Positions 7,754-16,273 are shown, counted from the stretch's first letter. The stretch is 44,409 nt of DNA from JAHJUB01 sp041653615 [NCBI: Candidatus Ratteibacteria bacterium] (GCA_041653615.1 JBAZEZ010000014.1:1-44409); one strand, 5' to 3'. The notes: generated by a model from the letters alone, not told the origin. Program-made: numbers and translations.

Positions 7754-9637
7754 TTATCCCTCCACGCTGCATTTCTTCCGCAATCCCTGATAGAACCGGA
7801 ACCATTCCCGGATACCAAACAGGAAAAGGATTATTGCCAGGGCATCCACCCCGAACCAGGAAATGTTGTGAGTGGCTTTTGCCAGCAGCCGCCCGGAAAC
7901 GCCCAAAATCAAGCCCAGCGAAGAGAAAATAGTCAACAGGCGCATTTGTTGGCTGTTGAATTCATTCCAGGTATCGGAAGCGGAAGCTACGGCCGGGTCG
8001 TTTTCCATTTCCCGATAAATATACTGCATCCAAACCGGTGAAGTGAGACGGTCGTATCCGGAGGCGATAAGTTGAATCATAACGCCGTTAAAGAGGTAAT
8101 AAAGCGCGAAGGCGAATGTCGGTATATCCGGTGAATAGGTAGCGCCGTAACCGATAATAAACAGGGAGATGTATAACATGAATTCGGCTCTTCGGAATGG
8201 AATCAGGCCCCGATAGCAAGTGTCAACCAGGGCGAAAAGTTCGGCGCGTTTCGGCGGACGTTCCGCGCGCTTTAAGGTATTTTTCAAGGATTTATAGGCA
8301 CCGGAGACAGTATCTCTTTCCAACAGTTCCGGGAGGGTTCGGTTGACGAATTCCATAAGGCGGGGCCATTCACTTTCAAGCAGAAGTCCTTCTTTTTTTA
8401 ATCGTTCAATCCGGCTGCTGAAAACTGCTTTGATTTCTTCCCGGTCCAGGGGTTGTAACTGTCCGGCGAGGGAAAGTAAGGACCCGGCCGCCTCTTCGTT
8501 TAAGCCCAATTCGTTCTTTAAAAATAAAGTGATTCCTTCTTTTTTTCCTTCCGCGACCATTCGGTAAAGGTTTGGTTTAGCCAGCCGGTATTTTTCAATC
8601 TTTTCCGGCAGATATTCGGTGCCTCGGAAAAGTTCGGTGTAGCCGCGTTCAAAGTTACGCCAGGCACGGAAGGGTTTTGATTCGTAAATGGCGCGGAATT
8701 CTTCGGAATCTTCGTTTTTTTGAATCCTGGAGCCCGGTAATTCCCGGGTAATTTTGAGGGAACGGCGCATGTTGAATATTTCCGCCGGTACTCTCAGGAA
8801 AAGCAGGGCGCCGGCCGCCAGGGTGTACCAGGTGTTTCCTTTTAAACGTTCCGCTACCCGGACAAAGACGCTGGCGGTGATGATACCTACGGCGAGATTA
8901 ACCAAAATTTGGAGGTTCATAACGCGCCTTGCTTCCGGCACCAGTCCGTCGTCGGAATAGAAGGCGCGCAGGTTCGGACTCCTTAAGCCGTAGATGGTTT
9001 TCTTAAAAAGCGCGACCGGGTTGATACCGGCGTTCTTTGTTTCGTTTCCGGCGTAAGAAAGAAGAAGGTCGCCCAGGTTTACGGCGCCTTTTTTAATCAA
9101 AAGGTATTTTCGAAAGGTAAAGACGTATTGATTGTGGATGCTGCAGAAATATGGTTTTTTTTCATCTTTGTCCTTCAGCCGGGCCGAAAAGTGGTTGCGG
9201 ATGAAACTGGTTTGAATCAGGGCCGAAAAGGGACCGGCGGTTACGGTTCCCCTCCTAATTTTGAGCCGAAAGACGGTAATTATTTCCGTCCAATCCGGTT
9301 TTTGGACCGGGTAATTTCTTTTTTTCAGGAAATAAAACAAGTATTCGGAAACGAGGTCAAAATTAGTATAAATAACCATACTTTTTTGCCGTACCAGGAA
9401 CTTTTGGACGGATAACGCCGGTTCGTTTTTCCCGGCCGGTTCCACCAGCACAAAATAGCCCTTTGCTTTTCGGTCAAAATGTACGGTATACGCGCGTCCG
9501 GCATCGTCAAAAAAGAGGTGGCGCTGGTTAAAGAAGAGGACGCGGTAGGCGATGCCGGTTTTTGTAATCCGGGCATTCAGAAAAGAGGCGGATTTTTCAG
9601 CGGCCTGGCCGGCTTTGGTTTCTTTAAGAGGCTCCAT
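7754..9637 (-). CDS. Unrecognised six-TM membrane protein
   Basis: 627 residues; I do not recognise the family. The first ~235 residues are soluble and basic, with a beta-rich start (RVLFFNQRHLFFDDAGRAYT). Hydrophobic segments follow at about 240-260 and 268-285, then a charged helical middle (about 300-480) containing LNEEAAGSLLSLAGQLQPLD. Four more hydrophobic segments lie at about 490-510, 515-535, 572-592 and 600-618. No signal peptide is seen. It starts 28 nt after the stop of the CorC-like gene on the same strand and has no clear Shine-Dalgarno, so the two are probably co-transcribed. The long helical middle with charged repeats suggests a cytoplasmic regulatory region, but no function can be named. 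Confidence 0.7.
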   Translation of the reverse strand: MEPLKETKAGQAAEKSASFLNARITKTGIAYRVLFFNQRHLFFDDAGRAYTVHFDRKAKGYFVLVEPAGKNEPALSVQKFLVRQKSMVIYTNFDLVSEYLFYFLKKRNYPVQKPDWTEIITVFRLKIRRGTVTAGPFSALIQTSFIRNHFSARLKDKDEKKPYFCSIHNQYVFTFRKYLLIKKGAVNLGDLLLSYAGNETKNAGINPVALFKKTIYGLRSPNLRAFYSDDGLVPEARRVMNLQILVNLAVGIITASVFVRVAERLKGNTWYTLAAGALLFLRVPAEIFNMRRSLKITRELPGSRIQKNEDSEEFRAIYESKPFRAWRNFERGYTELFRGTEYLPEKIEKYRLAKPNLYRMVAEGKKEGITLFLKNELGLNEEAAGSLLSLAGQLQPLDREEIKAVFSSRIERLKKEGLLLESEWPRLMEFVNRTLPELLERDTVSGAYKSLKNTLKRAERPPKRAELFALVDTCYRGLIPFRRAEFMLYISLFIIGYGATYSPDIPTFAFALYYLFNGVMIQLIASGYDRLTSPVWMQYIYREMENDPAVASASDTWNEFNSQQMRLLTIFSSLGLILGVSGRLLAKATHNISWFGVDALAIILFLFGIREWFRFYQGLRKKCSVEG

Positions 9638-9665
9638 TTTAGGGGTTGCTTAATAATAAAACAGA

Positions 9666-10937
9666 CTATTTAGAAGTTCCGGATGATGGCCGGGGGGTCA
9701 GGTTTTGTACCAAAAGGAGGGAAACACTGCGTTCGTCTGCTTTTTCCACCGTAAAGAGATAATTTTGGTGGCGGAATTGCTCGCCGGCAATTGGGAAATG
9801 GCCCAGATGTTTGAGGACAAATCCGGCGATAGTTTCCGCGTTGTCGTCGTCTTCCTCAAGATGTGTGCTTAACAATTCGTTGACCTTTTCAATTTCCATC
9901 TCGGCTTTGATGCGGTAGGTGTTTTCGTCAATTTTTTGGTAATCCGCGGTTTCCTCGTGTTCGTCCGGTATTTTGCCGATAATCTCTTCCGTGAGGTCGT
10001 GCAGTGTAACCAGGCCTTCGGTTCCGCCGTATTCGTCCATCACGATTGCCAGGTGGGATTTGCGGCGCCGGAACTCTTTTAGGAGGTCGGAAACCTTCAT
10101 CATTTCCGGCACAAAAAAGACCGGCCGCATTACCTGGCGCAGCAGAAGTGTTCGTTCGCCCTCGGCGATGTGGGAGAGTATCTGACGGGAATCAACGATG
10201 CCGGTTATGTCGTCCATGTCGTTCCGGTAAATCGGCAGCCGGGACCGGCCTTCCCTGGCCATCAGGCTGAATGCCTCGGCTACGGAAGCATCTTCCGGTA
10301 GGGCGGCGATTTCAACGCGGGGTGTCATCAGGCTACCGACTTCGGTATCCCGAATTTCAATCACGCTGCTTAACATTTCCCGTTCTTCCTTTGCCAGAGT
10401 TCCTTCTTCTCCGCCGATGTCAATCAGGGTGCGAATTTCTTCTTTGCTGATGTGGCTGGTCTGCGGAGTAAGGTGGCCGCCGAAGAGATGAATGATGCCT
10501 TCGGATATGAGTACGAAAAAACGGACGACGGGGTTTAAAAAGTAGGAAATTGAAAGCAAGGGCCAAATAATAAGCAGGGCCACTTTTTCGTAGTGATGTC
10601 GGGCGAAGGTTTTGGGAACAATTTCCGCGAAGACCAGAATTAAAATGGTCATCAAGCCGGCGGCGATACCGGCGCCTTTGTCGCCCCAGGCTTTAATTGC
10701 CATGTAAGCGGCTAAGATGGAGGCGGAAATTTCGGAAATCGTAACGCCAACGAGGATGGTGGTTAGGAACCGGGTCGGATTTTTCAACCAGAGGTTCAAA
10801 ACTTCGGCCCGGCGGCCTTCCGAATCAATGATGGCTTTAACTTTTAGCTTGCCTAAAGAGGTGAGCGCGGTTTCTGCCGCCGAAAAGAAAGCCGATAGGC
10901 CGAGGAGGAGAATTAAACCAAAAAACAATAATCCCAT
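9666..10937 (-). CDS. CNNM/CorC-family protein (DUF21-CBS-CBS-CorC_HlyC)
   Basis: 423 residues from the chosen ATG at 10937. Domain order is typical: a transmembrane DUF21 domain (about 1-175, with LSAFFSAAETALTSL and FAEIVPKTFARHH), two CBS repeats (MTPRVEIAALPEDASVAEAF... and MRPVFFVPEMMKVSDLLKEF...) and the C-terminal CorC_HlyC domain (VMDEYGGTEGLVTLHDLTEEI). Family members act in divalent-cation (Mg or Co) efflux at the inner membrane and sense nucleotides through CBS domains. I chose 10937 over an upstream in-frame ATG (10976) because a promoter ends 9 nt before it and the protein then starts directly with the first hydrophobic helix. The upstream option would put the start inside a palindromic repeat. 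It leads a two-gene unit with the unknown membrane protein downstream. Confidence 0.9.
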   Translation of the reverse strand: MGLLFFGLILLLGLSAFFSAAETALTSLGKLKVKAIIDSEGRRAEVLNLWLKNPTRFLTTILVGVTISEISASILAAYMAIKAWGDKGAGIAAGLMTILILVFAEIVPKTFARHHYEKVALLIIWPLLSISYFLNPVVRFFVLISEGIIHLFGGHLTPQTSHISKEEIRTLIDIGGEEGTLAKEEREMLSSVIEIRDTEVGSLMTPRVEIAALPEDASVAEAFSLMAREGRSRLPIYRNDMDDITGIVDSRQILSHIAEGERTLLLRQVMRPVFFVPEMMKVSDLLKEFRRRKSHLAIVMDEYGGTEGLVTLHDLTEEIIGKIPDEHEETADYQKIDENTYRIKAEMEIEKVNELLSTHLEEDDDNAETIAGFVLKHLGHFPIAGEQFRHQNYLFTVEKADERSVSLLLVQNLTPRPSSGTSK

Positions 10938-10946
10938 TTTTCCATT

Positions 10947-10976
10947 ATTATAACACACCAAACCAGTAGTTGCCAA
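10947..10976 (-). promoter_or_regulatory. Putative promoter of the CorC-like gene
   Basis: On the minus strand TTGGCA (10976-10971), an 18-bp spacer and TATAAT (10952-10947). The ATG at 10937 follows after 9 nt, implying a leaderless or nearly leaderless transcript. The -35 box lies inside the palindromic repeat 10966-11020. Confidence 0.5.
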
Positions 10977-11020
10977 CCTTGGTTGGCGCCTTTAAAAAGC
11001 CGAGCAAGCTCGGCAACTAC
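10966..11020. repeat. Inverted pair of GTAG hairpins between divergent genes
   Basis: GTAGTTGCC at 10966 and GGCAACTAC ending at 11020 form outer inverted repeats. Inside are two perfect hairpins, GCCAACC/GGTTGGC and GCCGAGC/GCTCGGC, separated by CTTTAAAAA. Each hairpin is preceded by GTAG on its own strand, as in an inverted REP pair. It sits in the shared upstream region of the divergent CorC-like and nadE genes. Confidence 0.65.
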
Positions 11021-11038
11021 AATTATTGTCGGACTGGG

Positions 11039-11068
11039 TTGTCATAGAACCCGGGGTTAAGGTAAAAT
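11039..11068 (+). promoter_or_regulatory. Putative nadE promoter giving a leaderless mRNA
   Basis: TTGTCA (11039-11044), an 18-bp spacer and TAAAAT (11063-11068). The nadE ATG is at 11076, 7 nt after the -10 box, and no Shine-Dalgarno is present. Confidence 0.5.
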
Positions 11069-11075
11069 CTAATCA

Positions 11076-12800
11076 ATGGTAAGAATCGGATTGGCTCAGA
11101 TAAATGCTACGGTTGGAGATATTTCCGGAAACGCAGCCCGGATTTTTGAGTATATCAAGCGCGCCCAAAAAGCCGGAGTGGATGTGGTTGTTTTCCCGGA
11201 AATGGCCCTACCCGGTTACCCGCCGGAAGACCTTCTTTTTAAAGCCAGTTTCATAGACGATAACCTTAAAAGTCTTGCGGAGATTGCGAAAAAGACGGTT
11301 GGAATAACCGTAATCCTGGGGTTTGTTGACCGGAAGAAATCAGCGAACGACCTTTACAATGCGGCCGCAATCGTTGCCGGAGGAAAGATTCAGGCGATTT
11401 ACCATAAGCATCTCCTGCCCAACTACAGCGTTTTTGATGAAAAACGTTATTTTGAGTCCGGCCGCGAAAACAAGGTTTTTTCCCTGGGAAATTTTCGGTT
11501 CGGAGTTAATATCTGCGAAGATATTTGGCACTCTGCCGGACCGGTTTTTCAGCAGGTTGCTTTTGGCAGTCAGTGCGTTATCAACATCTCGGCTTCGCCG
11601 TACCAGCGGGGCAAAACGGAGTATAAAGAAAAGATGTTGTCCGGCCGCGCCGCAGAATATGGGATATTCCTGGTTTATGTAAATCTGGTCGGCGGCCAGG
11701 ACGAGTTGGTTTTTGACGGACAATGCGTGGTTTTTAATCCGGAAGGTAAGGTTTTGGCTCGGGCGAAATCTTTTGTCGAAGACCTGCTTGTTGTCGATAT
11801 TGAGCCGGAGCGCGTTCCGAAGCGCCGGAGCGGGAAATCACGGTCGCGCAAGCGAGTGGTGTCGTCCGGAACAATTTCGTTCCGAAAGTTACCGGGGGTA
11901 AAACACGGCGGTTGTCAGCCGATAATTAAACCGAGAATTGAAATCCGGCTTCCGGACGAGGCCGAGGTGTATCGGGCGCTGGTTACCGGTACCAGGGATT
12001 ATGTGGAGAAGAACGGATTCAAGAAGGTGATTATCGGACTTTCCGGCGGGATTGATTCGGCTCTTACCGCGGCTCTTGCGGTTGATAGCTTGGGCCGGGA
12101 CCGGGTAGTCGGCCTCTTTATGCCCAGCCGGTTTTCCGCGGAGATAAGCCGGATAGACGCCCAAAAACTGGCGAAGAATTTAGGGATTGAGCTTCACGCG
12201 ATTTCCATAAGGGAAGTTTTTAATGTCTATCTTGATACTCTCAAGGATAGTTTTGTCGGTGTAAAGCCGGATATAACCGAAGAGAATATCCAGGCGCGTA
12301 TCCGGGGAAACATCCTGATGGCTTTTTCCAACAAGTTTGGTTACCTGGTATTAACTACCGGCAATAAGAGCGAAATCGCCACCGGTTACTGTACCCTTTA
12401 CGGAGATATGGCCGGCGGTTTCGCGGTGCTTAAAGATATTCCCAAAACCCTGGTTTACCGGTTGGCCGCGTATCGGAATCGGCTGAAACCGGTTATTCCG
12501 GAGCGGTCCATAAAACGGCCGCCTTCCGCGGAATTACGGTTAAACCAGAAAGACAGCGATACCCTGCCTGATTACGCGGTTATGGACCCGATTCTGGCCG
12601 CTTATGTCGAAGAGAATCGCTCGCCGGCGTCTATTGCGGGTGGTGGTTTCAGAAAAGAAATGGTGCGGAAGGTGATTGCGCTGGTAGACCGGAACGAGTA
12701 TAAGAGACGCCAGGCGCCTCCCGGCGTTAAGATAACCAGCCGCGCTTTCGGCAAGGATTGGCGCCTGCCCATCACTAACGCCTTTAAAAACAGTAAATAG
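11076..12800 (+). CDS. nadE: Glutamine-dependent NAD+ synthetase
   Basis: 574 residues with two domains. The N-terminal nitrilase-type glutaminase (about 1-260) shows the triad: Glu in VVFPEMALPGYPPED (E42), Lys in YHKHLLPNYSVFDEKRYF and Cys in NICEDIW. The C-terminal ammonia-dependent synthetase (about 290-574) has the P-loop SGGIDS (323-328), the TGNKSE segment and YGDMAGGFAVLKD. It converts deamido-NAD, ATP and glutamine to NAD+ in the cytoplasm. A basic, Arg/Lys-Ser-rich linker (VPKRRSGKSRSRKR, about 248-261) joins the domains and is richer in charge than I would expect. The start is set by the promoter 7 nt upstream and the conserved VRIGLAQINATVGDI. Its stop lies within a palindrome shared with convergent hisD. 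Confidence 0.95.
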   Translation: MVRIGLAQINATVGDISGNAARIFEYIKRAQKAGVDVVVFPEMALPGYPPEDLLFKASFIDDNLKSLAEIAKKTVGITVILGFVDRKKSANDLYNAAAIVAGGKIQAIYHKHLLPNYSVFDEKRYFESGRENKVFSLGNFRFGVNICEDIWHSAGPVFQQVAFGSQCVINISASPYQRGKTEYKEKMLSGRAAEYGIFLVYVNLVGGQDELVFDGQCVVFNPEGKVLARAKSFVEDLLVVDIEPERVPKRRSGKSRSRKRVVSSGTISFRKLPGVKHGGCQPIIKPRIEIRLPDEAEVYRALVTGTRDYVEKNGFKKVIIGLSGGIDSALTAALAVDSLGRDRVVGLFMPSRFSAEISRIDAQKLAKNLGIELHAISIREVFNVYLDTLKDSFVGVKPDITEENIQARIRGNILMAFSNKFGYLVLTTGNKSEIATGYCTLYGDMAGGFAVLKDIPKTLVYRLAAYRNRLKPVIPERSIKRPPSAELRLNQKDSDTLPDYAVMDPILAAYVEENRSPASIAGGGFRKEMVRKVIALVDRNEYKRRQAPPGVKITSRAFGKDWRLPITNAFKNSK

Positions 12801-12852
12801 TGAATTGTGAACGGTAACTGATCTAACACTTAAATCTTTTGCTATTCACTAT
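12797..12852. repeat. Palindrome between convergent nadE and hisD
   Basis: ATAGTGAATTGTGAACGGT on the left and CTATTCACTAT on the right. It is related to the palindrome after mfd (6743-6820). Both flanking genes end inside it (nadE TAG 12798-12800; hisD stop at 12842-12844), so it probably serves as a bidirectional terminator. Confidence 0.5.
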
Positions 12853-14059
12853 CGTTAAGCCGCTCGGTAACGCTTCTTTTATGGTTTGGCAATCCTTCCA
12901 ATTCCGCCAGTTCCGCGATATCTCCCGCCCATTTTTTCAGCCCTTTTTTCTTCCAGGAAATCCGGGCGTATGAACGCATAAAAGTTAGCGCGGAAAGGCC
13001 GGAGAAAGAAGCGGACGCGCCGCCGGTGGGCAGGATGTGGCTTGGTCCGGCCAGATAATCGCCAAGCGCGACCGGTGAATACTTTCCGATAAAGATTGCG
13101 CCGGATTTTTTTATTTTTCCCGCAAAATTTTTAGCGTCGGTTGTCATGACAACCAGATGTTCCGGCGCGATTGCTTCAATTAAATCAACCGCTTTTTTTC
13201 TTTCGGAAATAACAATAAAACCATCTGTTTGGAACCGCGCGGTCGCCACCGCCGTTTTTTTGTCCGGCGTAATTAAAACAGCCAGGCCGTTTCGGTGCTC
13301 GGCTTGACTGGCCAATTCCGCGGAAACGAAAGAAAGCGGCGCGGTTTTGTCGGCAAAGACCACCACTTCACTGGGACCGGCCGGACAGTCCAGATTCACA
13401 ATACCGTAAAGAAGTTTTTTAGCGGCGGTCACGTATTCGTTGCCGGGACCGACAATCATAGCCATTTTAGGAATTTTCCCGATTCCAAAAGCGAGCGCCG
13501 CTATCGCCTGGGCGCCTCCGATTTTATAGATTTCCGAAATACCCAGGAAAGCGCAGGTCGCCACCACGGCTTTATTCGCTTTTTTATCTTTGCCCGGCGG
13601 GGTGGCCACGACTATTCTTTTCACACCGGCAGTTTGCGCCGGCACTATCGCCATAAGTACTGTGGAAACCAGCGGCGCGGTTCCGGCCGGAATGTAAACG
13701 CCGACCGGTTCCACCGGAACGTAAAGTCGTTCCATGGTTCCTCCCGGTTCCGCAACCTTGAAATTTTTCGGTAACTCCTTTTTTGCGAAAGTCCTTATGC
13801 GCTTGGCGACCCGTTGGAGTCTTTGGCGCCATTCCGGATTCAGGCATTCCTCTTTCGCCTCTTTTATTTCGGCGTTGGATACCCGAAAATCGTCAATTTC
13901 GCACCCGTCATAAATTCTGGTTAGTTCCCGTAAAGCCGATTCGCCCTCTTCTTTTACCCGCCGGATGATTTCCGCGGCCCGTTCCTCCACGCCGGCGAGT
14001 CGGGTGCGGCGTTCTTCCAGTATCTTCAATAATTCCGAGGAATTTACGATACGCATCAT
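12842..14059 (-). CDS. hisD: Histidinol dehydrogenase
   Basis: 405 residues, slightly short of the usual ~430. It catalyses the last two NAD-dependent oxidations of histidine synthesis (L-histidinol to L-histidine). Family motifs are present: VPVEPVGVYIPAGTAPLVST, IYKIGGAQAIAALAFG, VGPGNEYVTAAKKLLYG, LASQAEH with the metal-binding Gln/His, APEHLVV, AGPSHILPTGG and the C-terminal LEGLPNHKRSV with a further His. It stands alone, with no other his gene in the window. A second ATG at 14056 would remove only one residue. A promoter candidate lies 16 nt upstream and there is no Shine-Dalgarno. It is convergent with nadE. Confidence 0.93.
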   Translation of the reverse strand: MMRIVNSSELLKILEERRTRLAGVEERAAEIIRRVKEEGESALRELTRIYDGCEIDDFRVSNAEIKEAKEECLNPEWRQRLQRVAKRIRTFAKKELPKNFKVAEPGGTMERLYVPVEPVGVYIPAGTAPLVSTVLMAIVPAQTAGVKRIVVATPPGKDKKANKAVVATCAFLGISEIYKIGGAQAIAALAFGIGKIPKMAMIVGPGNEYVTAAKKLLYGIVNLDCPAGPSEVVVFADKTAPLSFVSAELASQAEHRNGLAVLITPDKKTAVATARFQTDGFIVISERKKAVDLIEAIAPEHLVVMTTDAKNFAGKIKKSGAIFIGKYSPVALGDYLAGPSHILPTGGASASFSGLSALTFMRSYARISWKKKGLKKWAGDIAELAELEGLPNHKRSVTERLNDSE

Positions 14060-14075
14060 GTTTTGTAAAAGAGTA

Positions 14076-14103
14076 ATTTTAGCAAAAAGCAGGGTTAGCG
14101 CAA
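14076..14103 (-). promoter_or_regulatory. Putative hisD promoter
   Basis: On the minus strand TTGCGC (14103-14098), a 16-bp spacer and TAAAAT (14081-14076). The start codon follows 16 nt later, so the 5' leader would be only about 9 nt with no ribosome-binding site. Confidence 0.35.
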
Positions 14104-14242
14104 ACGTTTTATTTATAGTCTTTCAGCTTGATTATATTCCAAATCCGGTTTCCGCTGCAACTGGCGACGCACACCGAGTTGCTTTTGTTTTATATTCATG
14201 ATACAATCTTAATCATAGCGATATAAGAAGGAGGTGGGAAAA

Positions 14243-14386
14243 ATGGGAAAAATTTTGATCAAGGACGCGGTTGACAGAAAGAAGGGTTTTCTTTATTACA
14301 TCGACGGTAAGGGAAATGTTTGCGAAGCACAGATGGCTCGCGGCGGAACGAAGAAAAAGGCAGCGAAGAAGAAGGCAAAAAGATAA
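14243..14386 (+). CDS. 47-residue basic protein, function unknown
   Basis: ATG at 14243 follows a very strong AGGAGGTG with good spacing. The protein reads MGKILIKDAVDRKKGFLYYI then DGKGNVCEAQMARGGTKKKA and a Lys-rich tail (AKKKAKR). The centre (GFLYYIDGKGNV) resembles a small beta hairpin, and the tail would bind nucleic acid or another polyanion. I recall similar short proteins with a 'GYLYYID..GNVCEA' core in environmental genomes, but no function is known to me. The strong ribosome-binding site and the following strong hairpin suggest a highly expressed, independently transcribed gene. Confidence 0.75.
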   Translation: MGKILIKDAVDRKKGFLYYIDGKGNVCEAQMARGGTKKKAAKKKAKR

Positions 14387-14409
14387 AAAAGACATCGGGA
14401 CAAGTTTAG

Positions 14410-14458
14410 GGGCTGCGAAAGGATAAAGACGATTATTCGTCGTATCCTTTCGCAGCCC
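14410..14458 (+). terminator. Strong hairpin after the 47-aa gene
   Basis: A perfect 16-bp stem GGGCTGCGAAAGGATA (14410-14425) / TATCCTTTCGCAGCCC (14443-14458) encloses an inner 5-bp stem GACGA/TCGTC. The following bases are only TTGTT, a poor U-tract. It ends 12 bp before the Shine-Dalgarno of the next gene, so it could terminate, insulate, or stabilise the upstream mRNA 3' end. Confidence 0.7.
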
Positions 14459-14478
14459 TTGTTGAATAAAGGAGTTTG

Positions 14479-14838
14479 ATGTTTAAAAAGGAGTGGTTTA
14501 AGAAAGTTATTCTAGTGGCGGCCGGTTTTTTATTGAGCGTCTGTTTTATTCTCCTGCCTTACCAATTTAAAAAAAGGGAAGTCGGGCAGTATCAGATTTT
14601 TGAAGTACAGTATCCGAACGAGAACACGCTCCTGATTGATACGAAAACCGGTCGAACCTGGGAATATGCTCCGGATATACTTGAGTCGGAGGAATCAGGC
14701 GTAGAAGGGACGGTAATCGGTTACTATTTTCACGAGGTTACCGTTGAAGGAGTTCGCCTTACCGGAGAGCACCTTGCGGTTAGAAAAGAAAACGCGAGGC
14801 GGGCGGCGGCACGTTTGAAAAAGGCACCTACCCTTTAA
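14479..14838 (+). CDS. Small single-pass membrane protein
   Basis: About 119 residues. I chose ATG 14479, 4 nt after GGAG; an in-frame TTG at 14476 is too close to the ribosome-binding site. A short basic N-terminus (FKKEWFKK) precedes one hydrophobic helix (about 8-27, VILVAAGFLLSVCFILLPYQ). A periplasmic domain follows with IFEVQYPNENTLLIDTKTGR and a DUF-like small beta fold, then a basic helical end (KENARRAAARLKK). I do not recognise a family; the 'LLIDTKTGRTWEY' phrase is typical of short hypothetical membrane proteins that present one beta sheet outside. Confidence 0.65.
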   Translation: MFKKEWFKKVILVAAGFLLSVCFILLPYQFKKREVGQYQIFEVQYPNENTLLIDTKTGRTWEYAPDILESEESGVEGTVIGYYFHEVTVEGVRLTGEHLAVRKENARRAAARLKKAPTL

Positions 14839-14911
14839 TTTTCTTCCCCAAACATGAAGGGAGCTTTCCCTTCACACATCTTCAGGCTCTATTCCTGTTT
14901 TTCAGCACCTC

Positions 14912-14940
14912 TTGACATTTAAATACTATTGCGGTATAAA
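14912..14940 (+). promoter_or_regulatory. Sigma-70-type promoter of the GGDEF gene
   Basis: TTGACA (14912-14917), a 17-bp spacer and TATAAA (14935-14940). The gene starts at 14973 after a short leader containing GGGGTGG as ribosome-binding site. Confidence 0.7.
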
Positions 14941-14972
14941 AATTATGGTAAGAACTGGGGTGGTGATTATTT

Positions 14973-16007
14973 ATGAAAGACTATGGGGAAAAGGTTGGGG
15001 CAAAAGTAACAAGAAAGCGGTCAAGAAACACGGATTCGGCAAGCATGCGCCAAGTGATTGTCGAATCGGAGAAATCAGGGTCTAAAGCCGCGTCAAACGG
15101 AAAGGTTTTTCGTGCTTCCGAACTCCGCTATCGCCGGTTATTTGAAACCGCCCAGGATGGTATTCTAATCCTTCACGCCAAATCGGGAAAGATAATGGAT
15201 GTCAATCCTTTCCTGGAGAAATTAATCGGTTATTCCAAGGGCGAATTACTGAATAAGAACCTCTGGGAAATAGGGTCTTTTAGAGATGTTGAGGCGAGCA
15301 AGTCCGCTTTTACAAAACTCCAGCGGGAAAAATACATCCGTTACGAAAATCTCCCGCTCCAAACCAAAGACGGAAATCGCCGGAACGTGGAGTTTGTCAG
15401 CAACGTTTACTTGGTTGGAGATGAACGGGTAATTCAATGCAACATCCGTGATATTACCGAACGCGTGCGTTTGGAGGAAAGAGTGCACGCTTTATCATTT
15501 ACTGATGATTTAACAAGTCTTTATAATCGACGGGGATTTTTTGCTCTTGCCGAACAACAATTACGGATAGCCAAGAGGTCAAAGCGGAAAATGCTTCTGT
15601 TTTTTATCGACATTGATAATTTGAAGCAGGTTAACGATGTACTCGGGCACAAAAAAGGAGACGTTGTTTTAATTGACGTTGCCGGTATACTTAAGAAGAC
15701 TTTTCGCGAGTCAGATATTATTGGCCGAATCGGCGGAGATGAGTTTGTTATCCTGGTAATTGATACTGTTGTTGAAAACAGAGAAACTCTGATGGAACGC
15801 TTGAAGAAAAAGTTAGGAGTTTACAATTCACGTAAAGACCAGAAATATAAGTTATCGCTTAGCGTTGGTATTACCCCTTACAACCCGCATAAGTTCATTT
15901 CTTTGGATAGCTTGATTGCTCAGGCAGATACGTTTATGTATAAACAGAAAAGGGCTAAACATATTAAACATAAAGGTGTGACCGGTAGAGAAGCACCACG
16001 ATTTTGA
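14973..16007 (+). CDS. PAS-domain diguanylate cyclase (GGDEF)
   Basis: 344 residues. A basic, probably disordered N-terminus (about 1-45) precedes a PAS domain (about 48-165; RRLFETAQDGILILHA...GKIMDVNPFLEKLIGYSK...CNIRDITER). A linker helix leads to a GGDEF domain starting at FTDDLTSLYNRRGF, with FFIDIDNLKQVNDVLGH and an intact GGDEF motif (about 254-258). An RxxD sequence (RESD, about 245-248) sits five residues before it, the allosteric c-di-GMP inhibition site. It should therefore make cyclic di-GMP under feedback control. There are no membrane segments, so the sensed signal is cytoplasmic or diffusible. It is a single gene with its own promoter. Confidence 0.93.
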   Translation: MKDYGEKVGAKVTRKRSRNTDSASMRQVIVESEKSGSKAASNGKVFRASELRYRRLFETAQDGILILHAKSGKIMDVNPFLEKLIGYSKGELLNKNLWEIGSFRDVEASKSAFTKLQREKYIRYENLPLQTKDGNRRNVEFVSNVYLVGDERVIQCNIRDITERVRLEERVHALSFTDDLTSLYNRRGFFALAEQQLRIAKRSKRKMLLFFIDIDNLKQVNDVLGHKKGDVVLIDVAGILKKTFRESDIIGRIGGDEFVILVIDTVVENRETLMERLKKKLGVYNSRKDQKYKLSLSVGITPYNPHKFISLDSLIAQADTFMYKQKRAKHIKHKGVTGREAPRF

Positions 16008-16273
16008 ACGCATACCTTTAACGTTTTAATTCCTTAATTATCCCTCCATTTTGAAGCAATTAATCGCCTGTTTCTTCTGACCGCAGACGAAAATTTTCCC
16101 GGCAATCAAACCATCACATCATCCCGCCGCGGTTAATTTCAGGAGGTTGACGCTGAAACACGGGAAGAAGTAAAATTTGGGGGAAAAGTGGTAATTTCAC
16201 CCAAAACAACAGCCTGTAGGGGTGTCAGTTTGCAAACGTAAATTCAAAAGATTTGTCCAAGGAGGTTTTGAAA

